Assembly (NCBI GenBank): GCA_035610365.1
Contig: CM069432.1
Location: 70,746,520-70,810,519 of the forward strand
From: Aquatica leii
Taxonomy: Eukaryota > Arthropoda > Insecta > Coleoptera > Lampyridae
Direction: 5' to 3'
Length of the DNA: 64,000 nucleotides
Shown: one piece after another, positions 13,500 through 24,999 of the stretch
Layout: each line of letters begins with the position of its first letter
How positions within the stretch are numbered: position 1 is the stretch's first letter
Made by a program: the position numbers and the translations under genes
Notes under the pieces: model-generated
The model's database searches: none
What the model was told of the DNA's origin: nothing
What the model saw: only the letters and a program-made list of their open reading frames with translations

Positions 13500-13865
13500 A
13501 AATATGTGCCGAATCAGACAGTGACACTGAACGCACAGAACATGTGCTCTATATCGAAAGTGATCAATGCTCCTCTAGTGAAAAGTGAGATACATATGCC
13601 TTAATCACTGGGGCACTTCTAAGAAATTTGAAAAAAGATAAAATTAATAAGGACGACTATGTAATAATTATTTACGATAGTAAACTTTATCGAGGAGAAG
13701 TTTAAAAGTTGACAATGATCCAGCATTAATTTCAGCAATGGAAAAGTGTGGTGGAAACTGGAAGTTGCCAATAAAACCAAGCTATATTATAAAGACATTA
13801 AAAAAAATAATAAATCATCTCAAATACCAAAGAGAGACAAGTTTAAGGTTCCTGAGTTAATTTAG
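13500..13865 (+). pseudogene. Degraded transposase C-terminal tail
   Basis: Broken plus-strand frames give an acidic/serine stretch (about 13510-13590), then KDDYVIIIYDSKLYRGEV (about 13645-13705), and after a frameshift DNDPALISAMEKCGGNWKLP (about 13715-13770). This pattern of a YDxxLYPGE strand followed by a W-x-W/L-P motif occurs as a tail on several insect DNA-transposon proteins. Which transposon it came from cannot be told. Stops and a frameshift make it non-functional. Confidence 0.4.
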
Positions 13866-13869
13866 ATCA

Positions 13870-15000
13870 TATTATAATATAAATTTCCTTTTTTTGTTCA
13901 AAACTTTGTTTAAAAACAACTGTAAATGATTTTTGTATTACACTGAATAAAAGATATATCTATGATGGAAATGCGCCATTCGCTTTATTCCACAAGATAT
14001 GCATTGAAAAATAATGTGGCATATAGCCCAGAAGCTAGAGTCAATAGTCAACAGAATAAATACCATTCCATTGTTTATTAAATTTACTAATTAAAAAACT
14101 TTCAATTAGCGCCGAAATTGATGTGTTTAAGCAATAACTTTTTCACAAATGGAGAAGTGTCTAGTAAACTTAATTAGTTGACTTTGATGCTCATAGCCGT
14201 CAATTAAACTCCCTGGATTATTAATTTTTGTTTTTAAATTTAAGTTATCATTTGTAGTTTAATATTTTAAGCAAACTTTTCAGGAAAAACCAACTTATCC
14301 TCAAAAATTTATTATATTTTAAATTTTGAGCAGCTTACATCAGCGAGCTCTTAAAGAATTCGCGTTTTTTTTTAAATAGTACTCATAAGATAATTTACAA
14401 CATTGATTTTTAGAATTATAGGAGCGTTTTTATTCGACGCGGTCTACATTAGGATCTTATTATTGCGACGTTATTTTAACGTTAATATTATCTATTCAAG
14501 TTTATTTATAGAGTAACGAAAAACATCATGACTTAATAACCCTTCAAAAGGAACTGTTAATTATGTGTATCGAGGTTTGACACTTTCAAGTGCTCAAAAA
14601 CTCATGAATTTTTTCTTTTTGAATTAAACATTTTTTACTTAAGCATAGATTACAAAATTAGAATTTCAATGCAAGATAATTTATTGAGTAAATGTACGTA
14701 TATCAAAAAGCTTATTATTGCTTCTAAAGACGATAAGATACTTATCGCAATTGGTTTAGTTTCAAAAAGTAATTTGTGTTGTGTTTTTGTTTATATCTCG
14801 TATTGCATGTATTTACGCTTAAGGTCATGTGGGTCTAGTTTTTGTCAGCAGAAGATCTCCAAAAATGCAAAACATCTACGACGATTATTTATCAGTTTTT
14901 AGCGATCTGGACCATACTACATTACCATAGACAGTACAAACTACATTATTTTTACAAATATAAAAATTACAAAAAAGCAAATCTAAACTAAAAAATTTAT
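13870..15000. other. AT-rich stretch, nothing recognised
   Basis: Small reading frames only (for example 14669-14902), with no motif that supports coding. Confidence 0.4.
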
Positions 15001-15009
15001 GTTACTTTT

Positions 15010-15175
15010 AAAAAGCATCTAGATAATTTTATAGTAGATAACAGAAAAATCATCTAAGATAATCATTTAGATAATATTCAATACTGTTATCTAGATAAGT
15101 AAAAAGACGAGAAAAAATTATCTCGATGAATTATCTATATAATTTCATCTAGATAGTGCACAATACTGTTAATGA
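15010..15175. repeat. Cluster of ATCTAGATAA-type motifs
   Basis: Within about 165 bp the motif (C)ATCTAGATA or a one-base variant occurs about eight times in both orientations, including the pair TTATCTAGATAA and TTCATCTAGATAG. The phrase CAATACTGTTA also appears twice (about 15080 and 15162). It could be subterminal sequence of a small DNA element. Confidence 0.4.
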
Positions 15176-15816
15176 TATATGTACATACTATAATTAGTTG
15201 TTTAAATAGGAACAGTTACAATTTGCTTCAATCACTGATTTAAAGTACTTCAATTCAAGAGAATTATTATTTAACATATTAATATTAACATCGCCTAAGC
15301 AACAAACAAAACTATTTAAACTTTCCAGAAATCTTAGGAACCAATGACCGTATATTTATATGCGATGCTGATAAGTTTTGTGTTTTCATACAATTTTGAC
15401 AAAATAAAATCGTTTAGTACTATTGATACCGAAATAAGTATTTTATAAAATGGAGTACTACAATACTTTAATTGATAATAAGAAAAATAACAAACGAACT
15501 AGTGATAACCAAGCAATACAACTAAATGTACATAACTTAATTAAAATAGAAAATATAATACTTACAATTTAGTTTTCCTTCAAAGCATGCGGCTAGCTAG
15601 CGACACCTTCCCAGAATTTCCTAAAATTAACTGAAATCTAACAAAAACGTACATACGGTGTTATCACAAGTAAAACCCATTTGTTTTATACGATTACTGA
15701 AAAACAAACGAATGCGCGGAATTTCCTTCAAATTAGTATCATAATTTCGGTAAGTATTTCTTGCAATATCATAACAATTGCATCCAATTACTCGAAAGTG
15801 TAGATAGCGTAAACTA

Positions 15817-15838
15817 CGGGCACGTGACGTCATCATGG
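15817..15838. promoter_or_regulatory. Composite E-box/CRE (CACGTGACGTCA)
   Basis: The sequence GGGCACGTGACGTCATC fuses a palindromic E-box CACGTG with a cAMP-response-type palindrome TGACGTCA. Another CACGTG lies about 60 bp away near 15886. Such composite sites are typical of promoters. On the minus strand a consensus 5' splice site GTAAGT lies about 270 bp downstream, near 15565, so a host first exon here is possible but unproven. Confidence 0.35.
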
Positions 15839-15899
15839 AAATTTTCATAATCACAACATTCGCTTATGATCTCCAACTTAAAAAAACACGTGTGGAGGT

Positions 15900-16780
15900 A
15901 TGGAAACCCGCTAAAGACAATTACGAAATAATTAAATTACTACAAACATAAAGAACAAATGCTTACCCCAAATAAAGGCTTTCACTCAAGTTGCAACAAT
16001 ATTGTATTTAATACTTGCATGGATGTGCGCAAATAATTAGCTAGATGACGTCCGCGTTATTCCAAGAATAATCGTTTTTAAAAATTCGATATTTATTTCT
16101 TCAACTGCGACGGAAAATGGGCGTTCCAAGAATAAATGTTATACAAAGGACATACATCATACTAAAACATTTGTAACATAACATATTGTTAATAAGTTAC
16201 AGTATAAAATAAATAAAAAAATTTAAAGGTATCAAAGAACTTAAAATAAATAAACAATTAAGAATAGGTATTACAAGTATATAATAGTAAAAATTGCATA
16301 ATTATAACTGTAACACTTTGTCCATGATTTTTGCAGTAATATTTAATCAGAAATCTAAAATTACCTATGCATGCATGTAAAAATTGCATGTCTAATGCTT
16401 TTTTACAAATATATATATATATGTTATTTATTAAGGTTTGTATGCTATTTTATTCACAATCAGCCTATAAATAAAATAAGTAACGTTATACTAATAAAAA
16501 ATTAATGAAAACCTACTTCCAAAATATTATCTTTTATTTCGGTAAAATATTAACACATAGTAGGCACTTCACGATTAACATATAAGTATTTAATTTATGA
16601 TTGACATTTTATCAAATTAGTAAAAATAAAACATACACAAATTACGGGTTCGGAAAGTGTACATTACTGACCATAGAGTTTCATTACATACGCGTTTTTT
16701 TAACCATTGCAACCACTCACTTACCAGCCTTTAAGAGGTTCGAAAAGCTGTACGTTACTAATTGAGTGTGAATAAAGCTT
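15900..16780. other. AT-rich stretch with one short direct repeat
   Basis: The block GGTTCGGAAAGTGTACATTACT near 16647 recurs in diverged form near 16738 (GGTTCGAAAAGCTGTACGTTACT). Nothing else recognised. Confidence 0.4.
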
Positions 16781-16785
16781 ATACC

Positions 16786-17671
16786 CACTTTCATATCCAT
16801 AATTCAAGATGAATATTAGAAAATGTTTCTTCTTTTTATTCTTCGTAGTAGGTAGGTACACATGGATAATGATAATTGGACAATTTCTAAAATTTGTTTT
16901 TTGTTAGTCCTTAATATTAATTAAGTTACTATAATTATTATTATTATAATTTTAATATTTAATAACAACTTAGATTCCATATAATTAAAATACTGCAAGC
17001 AATAAAAAGTGCAGAATGGCTCTCCAGACTACGTTTTCAGATCATTTTATTAGGACCGACCTAAGATAAAGATTAATTAGTACCTACCGTAATCCTTCTA
17101 AACACATGTATAACCTTATCAGAATATAACATATAAATATAACTACCTACTCTACTTTTATAAAAAACGTATGTATTAATATAATAATAAAAGCAACTAT
17201 AAATTTAATTTTACGCGAGATCGGCATTTATAGTACGTTTTCTTCTCACGCGAAAGAATTATATTATCTAAAATTAATAAACGTGTCTTTTGGATTAATA
17301 CAATAGAATTGAATTGAAAATTAAAACATACGGCAATGTAGGCGATATCGATTAAATATCGTAATTAATTTATCTTTTATTAGATTACATTGCATACGCA
17401 ATTGCGCGGCCATATTTATTAAAATTTATACTCGGCCGTCATTTTCTGCATAAGCTTTTTAAACATAGGTAATTTACTTGAACAGCCATTTTATACTTTA
17501 TATTGCTTGCAGTATTATATATATAATAGTATTACATCGTTGTTAAAATATTATTAAATAATAATAATATTATTATTATAATAATGAGCTCACACCATAA
17601 TAACTAAGACTAAACTATAGATAATCTCGGACAAAAAAATTCTCACATTCATCTTGCATTATGGATATGAA
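16786..17671. mobile_element. Imperfect foldback / long-TIR element
   Basis: The outer ends mirror each other: TTTCATATCCATAATTCAAG at 16786 and its reverse complement with one change ending at 17671. About 200 bp further in, ATACTGCAAGCAATA (about 16990) is mirrored near 17497-17517, followed on both arms by an ARAATGGCT block. Between them both arms carry matching ATTATTATTATAAT runs. The arms are therefore about 240 bp of imperfect inverted repeat around a 400-500 bp centre. No coding content and no clear target duplication were found. Confidence 0.55.
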
Positions 17672-17679
17672 ACGCTACT

Positions 17680-19040
17680 TGTAATGAATATCATGCTGGT
17701 TTAAGTATGTATAAAAATTATTTTGAATAAGTTTTATTATAGCAAATAGTATATCTATGTATAGACACAATAGTTATGAATTAATAAAATTTCACACTAT
17801 TAAAAAATAAATACGCACAAAGAAAAGTTGTTATATTTCCTAAGTTAGTACAATGAAATTAAAACTAATCAAATAATAATATTAACAAAAAAAGGGTATT
17901 GTAACTTGCTCGCCTATGAATACCGGAAGTTGTAAAATCATAAAAAAAGTTTTATAAATTAAACAAACTATCGAATTATATACATAAGTTTGGGAAAGAT
18001 GTAAACGAGTCTACTAATTAGGTTTTCTTTCTCCACTAATCGACAACATCGTTATTAAAATAATAACAATAAAGAGTCGCTATAAATTATAATTGTACAC
18101 ACTATCAAATGCACAAGTTTAGGAAACGTTTCAATATTCATAAATTTTTCATTATGCACTGATTTGATACTTAATCTATGTGTTAATTCCAGATGAAAAT
18201 ACAAATATTGGTTTAGGTGAAACCACAACAATACAAAAGAAGAAGGATTTGTTGGAGTAAATAACTAGACGAATTACGTTTGCTGGTTTATTATTTTATT
18301 TTCAGCAGTTTATAAAGTAATGATTTAAATGATCTTTACAAATTCCGTTTTAGTGATACATAATTAAAAGAACAATATACAATTTAGAACAAAATATGAA
18401 TATAGTCACTAGGTCTCTTATACAAATTGTAGTAGATATTACAACTCAATTGACTGAAGCTAAATAAGTCTTTTTACCAGTAAAGAGTAAAAGAGCTGGT
18501 TGAGGAAACTTTAGGTCTAAGCGTATTATGTTGTGGTCAAATTATCAATTTAAAACTAAACTTTTATTTATATGTTTTTCTACTTCCTTAAGCAAACAAG
18601 AACTTTGATGAAAATCCTTACACAATACAATACAGCCTCTTCAAAATCAATTTTTTGTTTTCAAGAACTCCTTAAAATGTTTCAATAAGTGAAAAAATAA
18701 AATGTACTCGACTGTACTGAAATTACTATAAAGTTTAAATCTCTTAGAATATTGGTTATAACAGCGATTATGCTCTTAAACTTTTGCAATGTTTTAGTTT
18801 TCCAAGAGCATCAGCAACTGTTCATAACATTTGCCGCATTTGCAGAAGAGCGACTAACCTGGTTTCTAGAGTCGTTTGAATTTGTAAATATTGTTAAAAA
18901 TAAAGACAAAATTACTTGTTTTAAACACTTCTCTTACTGACAACTACTGCTTAGTATAAATTCGAGTTGCAATAACATCTTTAATCAAAAAGTATTTTCC
19001 TTTTAGGTATTTACAAAAACTAAAAAACACTAGACAATAA
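17680..19040. other. AT-rich stretch, nothing recognised
   Basis: If the heat-shock-type promoter at 19.5 kb is active, this would be downstream transcribed or intronic sequence on the minus strand. No coding evidence was seen. Confidence 0.4.
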
Positions 19041-19294
19041 AAACATGCATCCATTTTTCTATATTTTTAACAATACACTCTGTTTTACGTTGTTTTATTT
19101 ATTTTTTTTATTTCATTGTTTATATATTGTTGCGTATTTTATTATTAAAACTAATTTATTTAAACGACTAAAACGATGTTTTACTTATACTAGAAATATG
19201 TACACTTTTAAAGTAACCGAACTAATTAAATTTAAATATCTAAGGATAAAAACTTACAGTAATTTATATAAAACAATAATATGCTATCACTTAC

Positions 19295-19459
19295 GCGAAG
19301 ATAAGATAACGTCCGCGGATAGCTTCACACTTCTTTACACTAAAAATCACGTACACGATTATTCTCGGTATATTTATTTAGACACACGCGTGCTAACGAC
19401 ATTTATTTCTACTTTAATAATCTTCTTAATACTGCTGCATTCGCGTTACGGCAATAACT
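19295..19459 (-). ncRNA. Putative heat-shock-driven first exon, copy 1
   Basis: The proposed start is the A of TCAGTT at 19459, 30 bp downstream of the TATA box. The first consensus 5' splice site (GTAAGTGAT) begins at 19294, giving a 165-nt exon. The second copy has a 174-nt exon with the same donor, the same CCGCGGA block before it and the same AAGAAGATTATT block near its start. The exon has no long reading frame on the minus strand; a 138-codon plus-strand frame across 19045-19461 is probably chance. A noncoding heat-shock transcript or the 5' UTR of a lost gene are both possible. Transcription is inferred only. Confidence 0.4.
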
Positions 19460-19600
19460 GACCTAAGATTTTTTTCGGCGGTATATATACACATAAGCTT
19501 CTAGAGTGTTCCCTATTGTTCGGTATATCTTCTAGAAGATGGATAACAGCTTCTAGAAGGCTCTTGCATTTGCAAATAATTTTTTGAACGTTTCAATATA
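19460..19600 (-). promoter_or_regulatory. Heat-shock-type promoter, copy 1
   Basis: Read on the minus strand: two perfect CTTCTAGAAG palindromes (19550-19559 and 19529-19538) and a third NTTCNNGAN-type cluster with GGGAACACTC (19497-19513). These are arrays of inverted nGAAn units, the binding pattern of heat-shock factor. A TATATATA box follows at about 19482-19489 and a GGTCAGTT arthropod initiator with its A at 19459, exactly 30 bp from the TATA start. The arrangement matches insect hsp promoters. No heat-shock protein coding sequence follows. Confidence 0.6.
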
Positions 19601-20919
19601 TTTCTTATGTGCTTTTGATGATACAATTTGAAACGTTAAAAAAATAAAATGTATTAATTACTTAATAATTTTTGTTTGAAATTGATTATCTACTGCGCAG
19701 TACCTATATTAATTTATTAAAAAAAAAATTTTTTTACTAGTTATATTTATGTGCTTTTAAAAAAATAATCAGAAAAACACAAGTAGTACAAAGCATTTGC
19801 AAAGCAAAACAAAAGTGAAACTCCAAACTTTAAAAATTGTAATCATATTTTTATTGAATTCTTAATTACTCCAGTATATAAATATAAATTTTATTTATGA
19901 CTATTGATATAAAAACGTTGAATAAAAATTAAAGAATATATTGTTTAATGTTTTTTAGCTAAAATTTAGTGTTTCGAAATAAATTTAATAAAAAAAAGTT
20001 TTTATATTAACTCACGACGAATAAGTTTATCAAAAATCTTTTAGATTCACAGACGTAAGACCATATTTGAGAAGCTTACTCGCAAAAACCCATAAAAGGT
20101 AAATCGCCTAGGCGTATCGATTCTTTTGAAAATACGTTTTTATAGGCAAGAAATGAATTTCTAAAGGTGGCATTTAAGTATTGCCAGTCAGTTCTTTTTT
20201 TCTTTTAAAGCCTTTGAATTTAACAATTTTTGCTTGTAAACTGACTATGGTTTTAAAAATTTAGTTCTTTTGAAAGATGATTATATTAAAATCTAAGGGT
20301 TAGTTTGAAAAAATTGTATTCTTGATATAACAAAATAAAAAGAAAAATCAAATTAATAATACAAAAATATCGAAAAAACATACAAAACTAAATCATTAGT
20401 AAAGTTGTATTTTTTAAGCAGTCGCAAATTACTTCTTCAACTTCGCCATCTTTTTGTTTATTGCTTTTAGATCCCTTTAATATTTAATACTTAAATTATT
20501 ATTGTACTTAAATTTTTGTAGAATTACGTGGTAATTTAAATTTGAGATAATGCAGAAATGATGCGGGCTTTTTACTTTAGCAGCCGAATCCGTCGCAAAA
20601 TAGCCAAAACATCGTAATATTTTTTAAGTCCAATGAATCTAGATAGTTTAGCTCAGCCAATCGTATCATTTATGCGTTTAATTAAAATCTTGTGGATTCT
20701 GGTAGATCAAGCTTCAATACATCATAAAAAGCATTAGTTTTTTTCTTAGACAGTTAGTTTTACGTTTAAATTCTTGTCCATATCTTTGCATTTTATTCTG
20801 ATGCTTTAAATTTACACATTTGAATATTAAACTCATTTACAAAAACTTTAAGAAACATTTAAAAATTAGCTTGGTCTTCTTTGTTACAATTATTTTGGAA
20901 TAATTGGTGAAATGTTTTA
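19600..20919. other. AT-rich stretch, nothing recognised
   Basis: No gene or repeat end supported; many T-runs. Confidence 0.4.
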
Positions 20920-21419
20920 ATTGACAGTAGTGATGGCCAAACGCGAGATCAAGACAAGACCACATAGGTCTCGGTCTTGGTCTTGCATCAGTTGGTCTTG
21001 CCCTTGGTCTTGTATTGATATAACGACAAAAACTTTCTTTAAGGTGTCATTTTGTAACGTATAACATAATAATAAATAATAATAATGCACCGTGCTAGCT
21101 CTATGATTTTATTAAATATAAACAACACACAAACATTAGAGCGATGAGAAATATTTCTAATTATAATCAGGGACGGGGTATTCTACTCGTACACTAATAT
21201 TTACAATTCTAATTTGAAATCTAATTTGGACGCCACAATATTTTTTATATTAAATTTATAACGGTTAAATATTGAAACCAACTGATAAACAAATCTTAAA
21301 ACTAACACTTAATTAGGTTAATTAGGTACATACGTGATATTTGAAGTTTAATTACTTGTTGCTGTTCGTACTTCAGCGCATGGGCGTGGTCATCACGTGA
21401 CTTAATTGAATTACGCAAT

Positions 21420-21880
21420 TCTTATCTGATTTATGCAACATTACGAAATTCTTGAAATGCATAATTAACTTCCATATTTTCCGTAATTATTCTGATTTGA
21501 TCTAATATCCGTACAGATCAATTAACCAGAACATTGTAAACGTATCGTATGATAATTTTCAATCGAAACATCCAAATCAGATTCCAGCAGACGTAACCAT
21601 GAATAATTATCGATTTTCACACATGAAAATCCTAATTCATAACGGAAATTCTTCGTAAAAGCGACGTTGTGACTAACATCAAACGTGCTGCGTAAACCAT
21701 ATCGTAATTTCACATTTCATACCTCAAATTCGTAAAAAGGCGTACGTATCCAAACCACATATTCGTAACCATAAACGAATTCATACGTACACAAATCAAA
21801 AAGCATCGAATAAATCAGAAACGTAATCGTATATCGTAACTCATCGTAAAAAAAAACCCTTTTAGTTCGTACGTACAAAA
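21420..21880. repeat. Dense cluster of CGTA/TCGTAA motifs
   Basis: About twenty CGTA tetramers, often as TCGTAA or ACGTAC, fall within about 450 bp in otherwise CpG-poor AT-rich sequence. They lie in both orientations inside the hAT-like element. Function unknown; a protein-binding array or a decayed tandem repeat are possible. Confidence 0.45.
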
Positions 21881-22819
21881 AAGAAACTAAAACGCAAAAT
21901 CAAAGTTACACACCACGTGTAATGAACAAAGAAATCACTTACCCCTTTTAGATTACGGGTTTCTTTAAACAAACAAAAGCGTAAAGTTTAAACGAACGAA
22001 AGCAGATAGTATTGCATACGACGAACGCAGAATTCCACCGTACAAATTTAACATGTGGACATTTTCTGCACGCTGTGCAGGACAAACACGTCCTCACGCC
22101 ATGACGAACGCCCCAAGATGGTTGACGACTTAAGAAGAAGAACCCATAACGCATGTGCAGTGCGTAAAATGCATTGCGCAAAAGAATTTATATTAACAGT
22201 GAACACAAAAATGTTAATTAAAAGCAGACCTAATCAATCGAAAAAATGTGCACGTTACAATATAGAGTTTTGTTTCTGTTCTTGGTCTTGCACACAAGAC
22301 TCTTGTAGTCTTGCATTTTTACACCGTACTATGAATGAGCCTTCACAACTAAAATCAATGTTTCAAAAAATGTTAATGGATAATTTGATTAATAACAAAA
22401 AATTAAGATACTTTAATGAAAAGTAAACAATTCTGTCTATAGACACAACATGTTTCGGCTTTTTTAATACTTAAGCCATTTACAGGTACAACTGCATCTG
22501 TAAAGGTTCTACAAAAAAAGGTCGCGGGCATTTGGTCGCGCAAAAAAATGTCGGGCACATTTGGTCGCGCGTCAAAAGGTCGCCATCGAAAAAAGGACGC
22601 GGGCAAACGGTCACGCGAAAAAAGGGCGCTTAGGAAAATATAGCTTTTGGTTTATACTTAAAACGACAAGCTGGTAATATAGTATAGATGTAGACCGTCC
22701 CACAACACTGTAAATATGTTCAAAATTGCCTTCAACTTTCCTTCACACTTTATCCAGGCATAGGACTGACGTGTTGTTTTTAAAATTTTTGTTTTCATTT
22801 TACGTATTTATTTTGTTGT

Positions 22820-23045
22820 TTTTTGCATTTTATATATGTAATGTAATATAATGTATACTTTACAGTCGGTTTTCACATAGCCTTTGTCATTTTTTATTTT
22901 TCTTTTTTCTTATTAATTTTTTTTTTTGCTTTTTATATCTTTAATGTAATATAATGTATACTGTAAAGTCGGCTTTCACATAGCCTTTGTCATTTATTAA
23001 TTTTTTTTGTTTTTTTTGCTTTTTACATCTGTAATGTACTATAAT
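22820..23045. repeat. Tandem repeat, 2-3 units of about 90-103 bp
   Basis: The block TAATGTAATATAATGTATACT starts at 22839, 22942 and, slightly changed, 23032. The first two are followed by a shared CAGTCGG/AAGTCGG..TTTCACATAGCC block and T-rich filler; the third stops after GTATACTGTAAT. It lies just downstream of the MULE gene, inside the element, and the gene's stop codon at 23023 falls in the last unit. Confidence 0.75.
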
Positions 23046-24426
23046 GTATACTGTAATTAATCCTCTTAAATATTCTAAATTGGGCCGGTTGCCATATTGT
23101 TGACAAATGGTTTTTATTAGCTTTATAAATTTTTTTACGTGGCGGTTCCTTTCCAGCTATATACTGCTCAACTTTCAAAGAATTTAAACTTTCTTTTTTC
23201 TTCAACAAATTGATAAATTTCCATACATTTAGATGTGCTGCATTTAATATAGACGTGAAACTGTTGTGCCATCCTTCGACAAAATTATTTGTTTGTGGTA
23301 TATCCTCTTGTATAAATTCAAAGCAATTCTAAAGATTTCTTCAAAACTGAGGTTGCCTTCTTTGATGTCGTCGTTCCAAACGGCCTATCCACATATCTTC
23401 AAAATAATTTACAAATGATGATAGCAAAATTTCATTTTGCGTGTAAAATTCGCTGTCTAATATCTCTTAGAACGTTGCAACAACATGTTCTTTGGGTACG
23501 TACGCAAGAGCAGCCAGTTGTCGTAGTTGTAGAGCAAAATTCGCGTCTTCTGTATAACGTCGTTGCAATCCTGTACGTTGCATGTTTCTCCACAAACATT
23601 GAGTAAAATGAAAAAAACAGCCACGAATTCTGACTTCAGGGAACTTTTCTTCTACAGTATTAATTGCGGCTCTTTCAAAATCCACCATTATTGTTGCAGG
23701 TCGTAAACCTGGTTTTAAGGTTTTTAATTCTTGAAAGAGTCGAGTGTATGTTTCTTTAGTCTTATTGGGAGGAAGAGCATAAACTGTTGGTACAACGTTG
23801 CTATACTGTACGCCATGAATTGTATACAGCTGACTAAATAATAGAGGAGTACACGTAAACTTTCCATCAGCATACTAGTGATCACAGTTCTCCATAAAAG
23901 TTAAATTTCTTTCGGTGGAAAATATCAAAATTCTTTGTTCGTTTGGACCACTATCGAATAAAATAAAAGGTTTGCCATTGCTGTTTCTGGTGTATTCTTC
24001 CGGAATAACAAGTGAAATTAAATTAATAAAATTTGCCGGAATACTTTCCTTTTTTTGACGTGTGTGTTGAATAGTTTACTTTAGGGATGCCATGGAAGGT
24101 AACTGCCCAGTTACACCCAAAGAAACTTCTTGAGAAGCACTAGCTATTATAGCTTGTGTCGTTAGTTCAACTTGTTCAGCCATTTCTTTTATTCTATTAC
24201 AAGCTCGCTTTGCTTCTAGTTTGGCTGCATCTGCAACGTCATTGTGGCTTGTACTTTTCACTGCTTCATCTCCCACTGTGTTAACTCTTCCGGTACATTT
24301 ACCCTTATTGTAGTGACCACACTTCTAAATTGTCTTTTCACCAATCACTTTTTCCTTTCTATGGATAAATCTATTGTACACTAACATATTGGGACCTTTT
24401 CGACTTTTTACGTAAGTTAAAACCAT
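23023..24426 (-). pseudogene. MULE transposase with FLYWCH finger, six in-frame stops
   Basis: From the ATG at 24426 one frame runs to 23023 (467 codons) with no frameshift but six stops: at 24325, 24076, 23875, 23467, 23341 and 23329. The first 55 codons resemble a FLYWCH zinc finger (KCGHYNKGKCTGRVNT). The MULE catalytic core follows: a YADGKF block at about codon 185, VDFERAAINTVEEKFPEV at about 246-263, and a GCFFHFTQCLWR block, with the third acidic residue in NNFVEGWH around codon 383. These are the D, D and E of the MULE transposase fold. The protein would have moved the element; it cannot now be made whole. Loss by point changes alone suggests slow decay. Confidence 0.85.
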
Positions 24427-24999
24427 CTTGACAAAACAACAACTTTACGAATAATTAGCTGAAATATTTGACCAAACCCTTATTATAGAATTTCGCTCAT
24501 ATTAAAAACCAACTAAGCAAGTTAACCATTAAGTGTAATGGGAATGTTTGCAATGGATCACCTAATTAGCCAAACGTTATTAGCTCTCAAAAGAATCTAT
24601 TACAAAACAATTAAGCAATGATAACTCCCCCAATTTTAATTTAACTACGTCAGTTATTACTTGGTAGTCCTAAGCCTGGATAAAATGTGAAGGAAAGTTG
24701 AACGCAATTTTGAACATATTTACAGTGTTGTGAGACGGTTTACATCTATACTATATTACCAGCTCGTCGTTTAGAGTATAAACCAAAAGCTATATTTTCC
24801 TACGCGCCCTTTTTCGCGCTACCATTTGCCCGCGTTTTTTTGTCGCCAGCGACCTTTTTTTGTCGGCGACTTTTTGACGCGCGACCAAATGTGCGCGACA
24901 TTTTTTCGCGCGACCAATGGCATGCGGCCTTTTTTCGTGACACCTCTGTAAATTGCTTAAGTATTAAAAAAGTGGAAACATGTATTGCTTATAATTTCT

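Larger units (their letters stand above)
22448..24983. mobile_element. MULE/Phantom-type element with about 300-bp TIRs
   Basis: Long inverted repeats run from 22448 to about 22760 and from about 24660 to 24983. Each includes the outer ACATGTTTC..CTTTTTTAATACTTAAG block, then an array of GGTCGCGCGAAAAAA-type units, then a TATAGCTTTTGGTTTATACT block and a CTTTCCTTCACA block. The array consists of about six degenerate copies of a roughly 20-27 bp unit rich in CGCG. The single gene between the repeats is a dead MULE transposase. No clean 8-9 bp target duplication was seen, so the outermost ends may lie slightly outside. Confidence 0.75.

Noticed and set aside
15627..15854. 75-codon minus-strand frame as a THAP or zinc-finger gene
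   Set aside because: The Cys/His spacing does not fit THAP or C2H2 fingers and no other exon supports it.
16408..16425. TATATATATATA run as a promoter
   Set aside because: Simple dinucleotide repeat in AT-rich DNA with no initiator or exon nearby.
19045..19461. 138-codon plus-strand reading frame
   Set aside because: Very AT-rich with hydrophobic/lysine bias and no motif. It lies opposite the proposed heat-shock exon, and the second copy of the repeat does not keep it open.
22055..22426. 123-codon Cys-rich frame
   Set aside because: No domain order recognised; the cysteines come from TGT/TGC in low-complexity and GGTCTTGC subterminal words of the hAT-like element.
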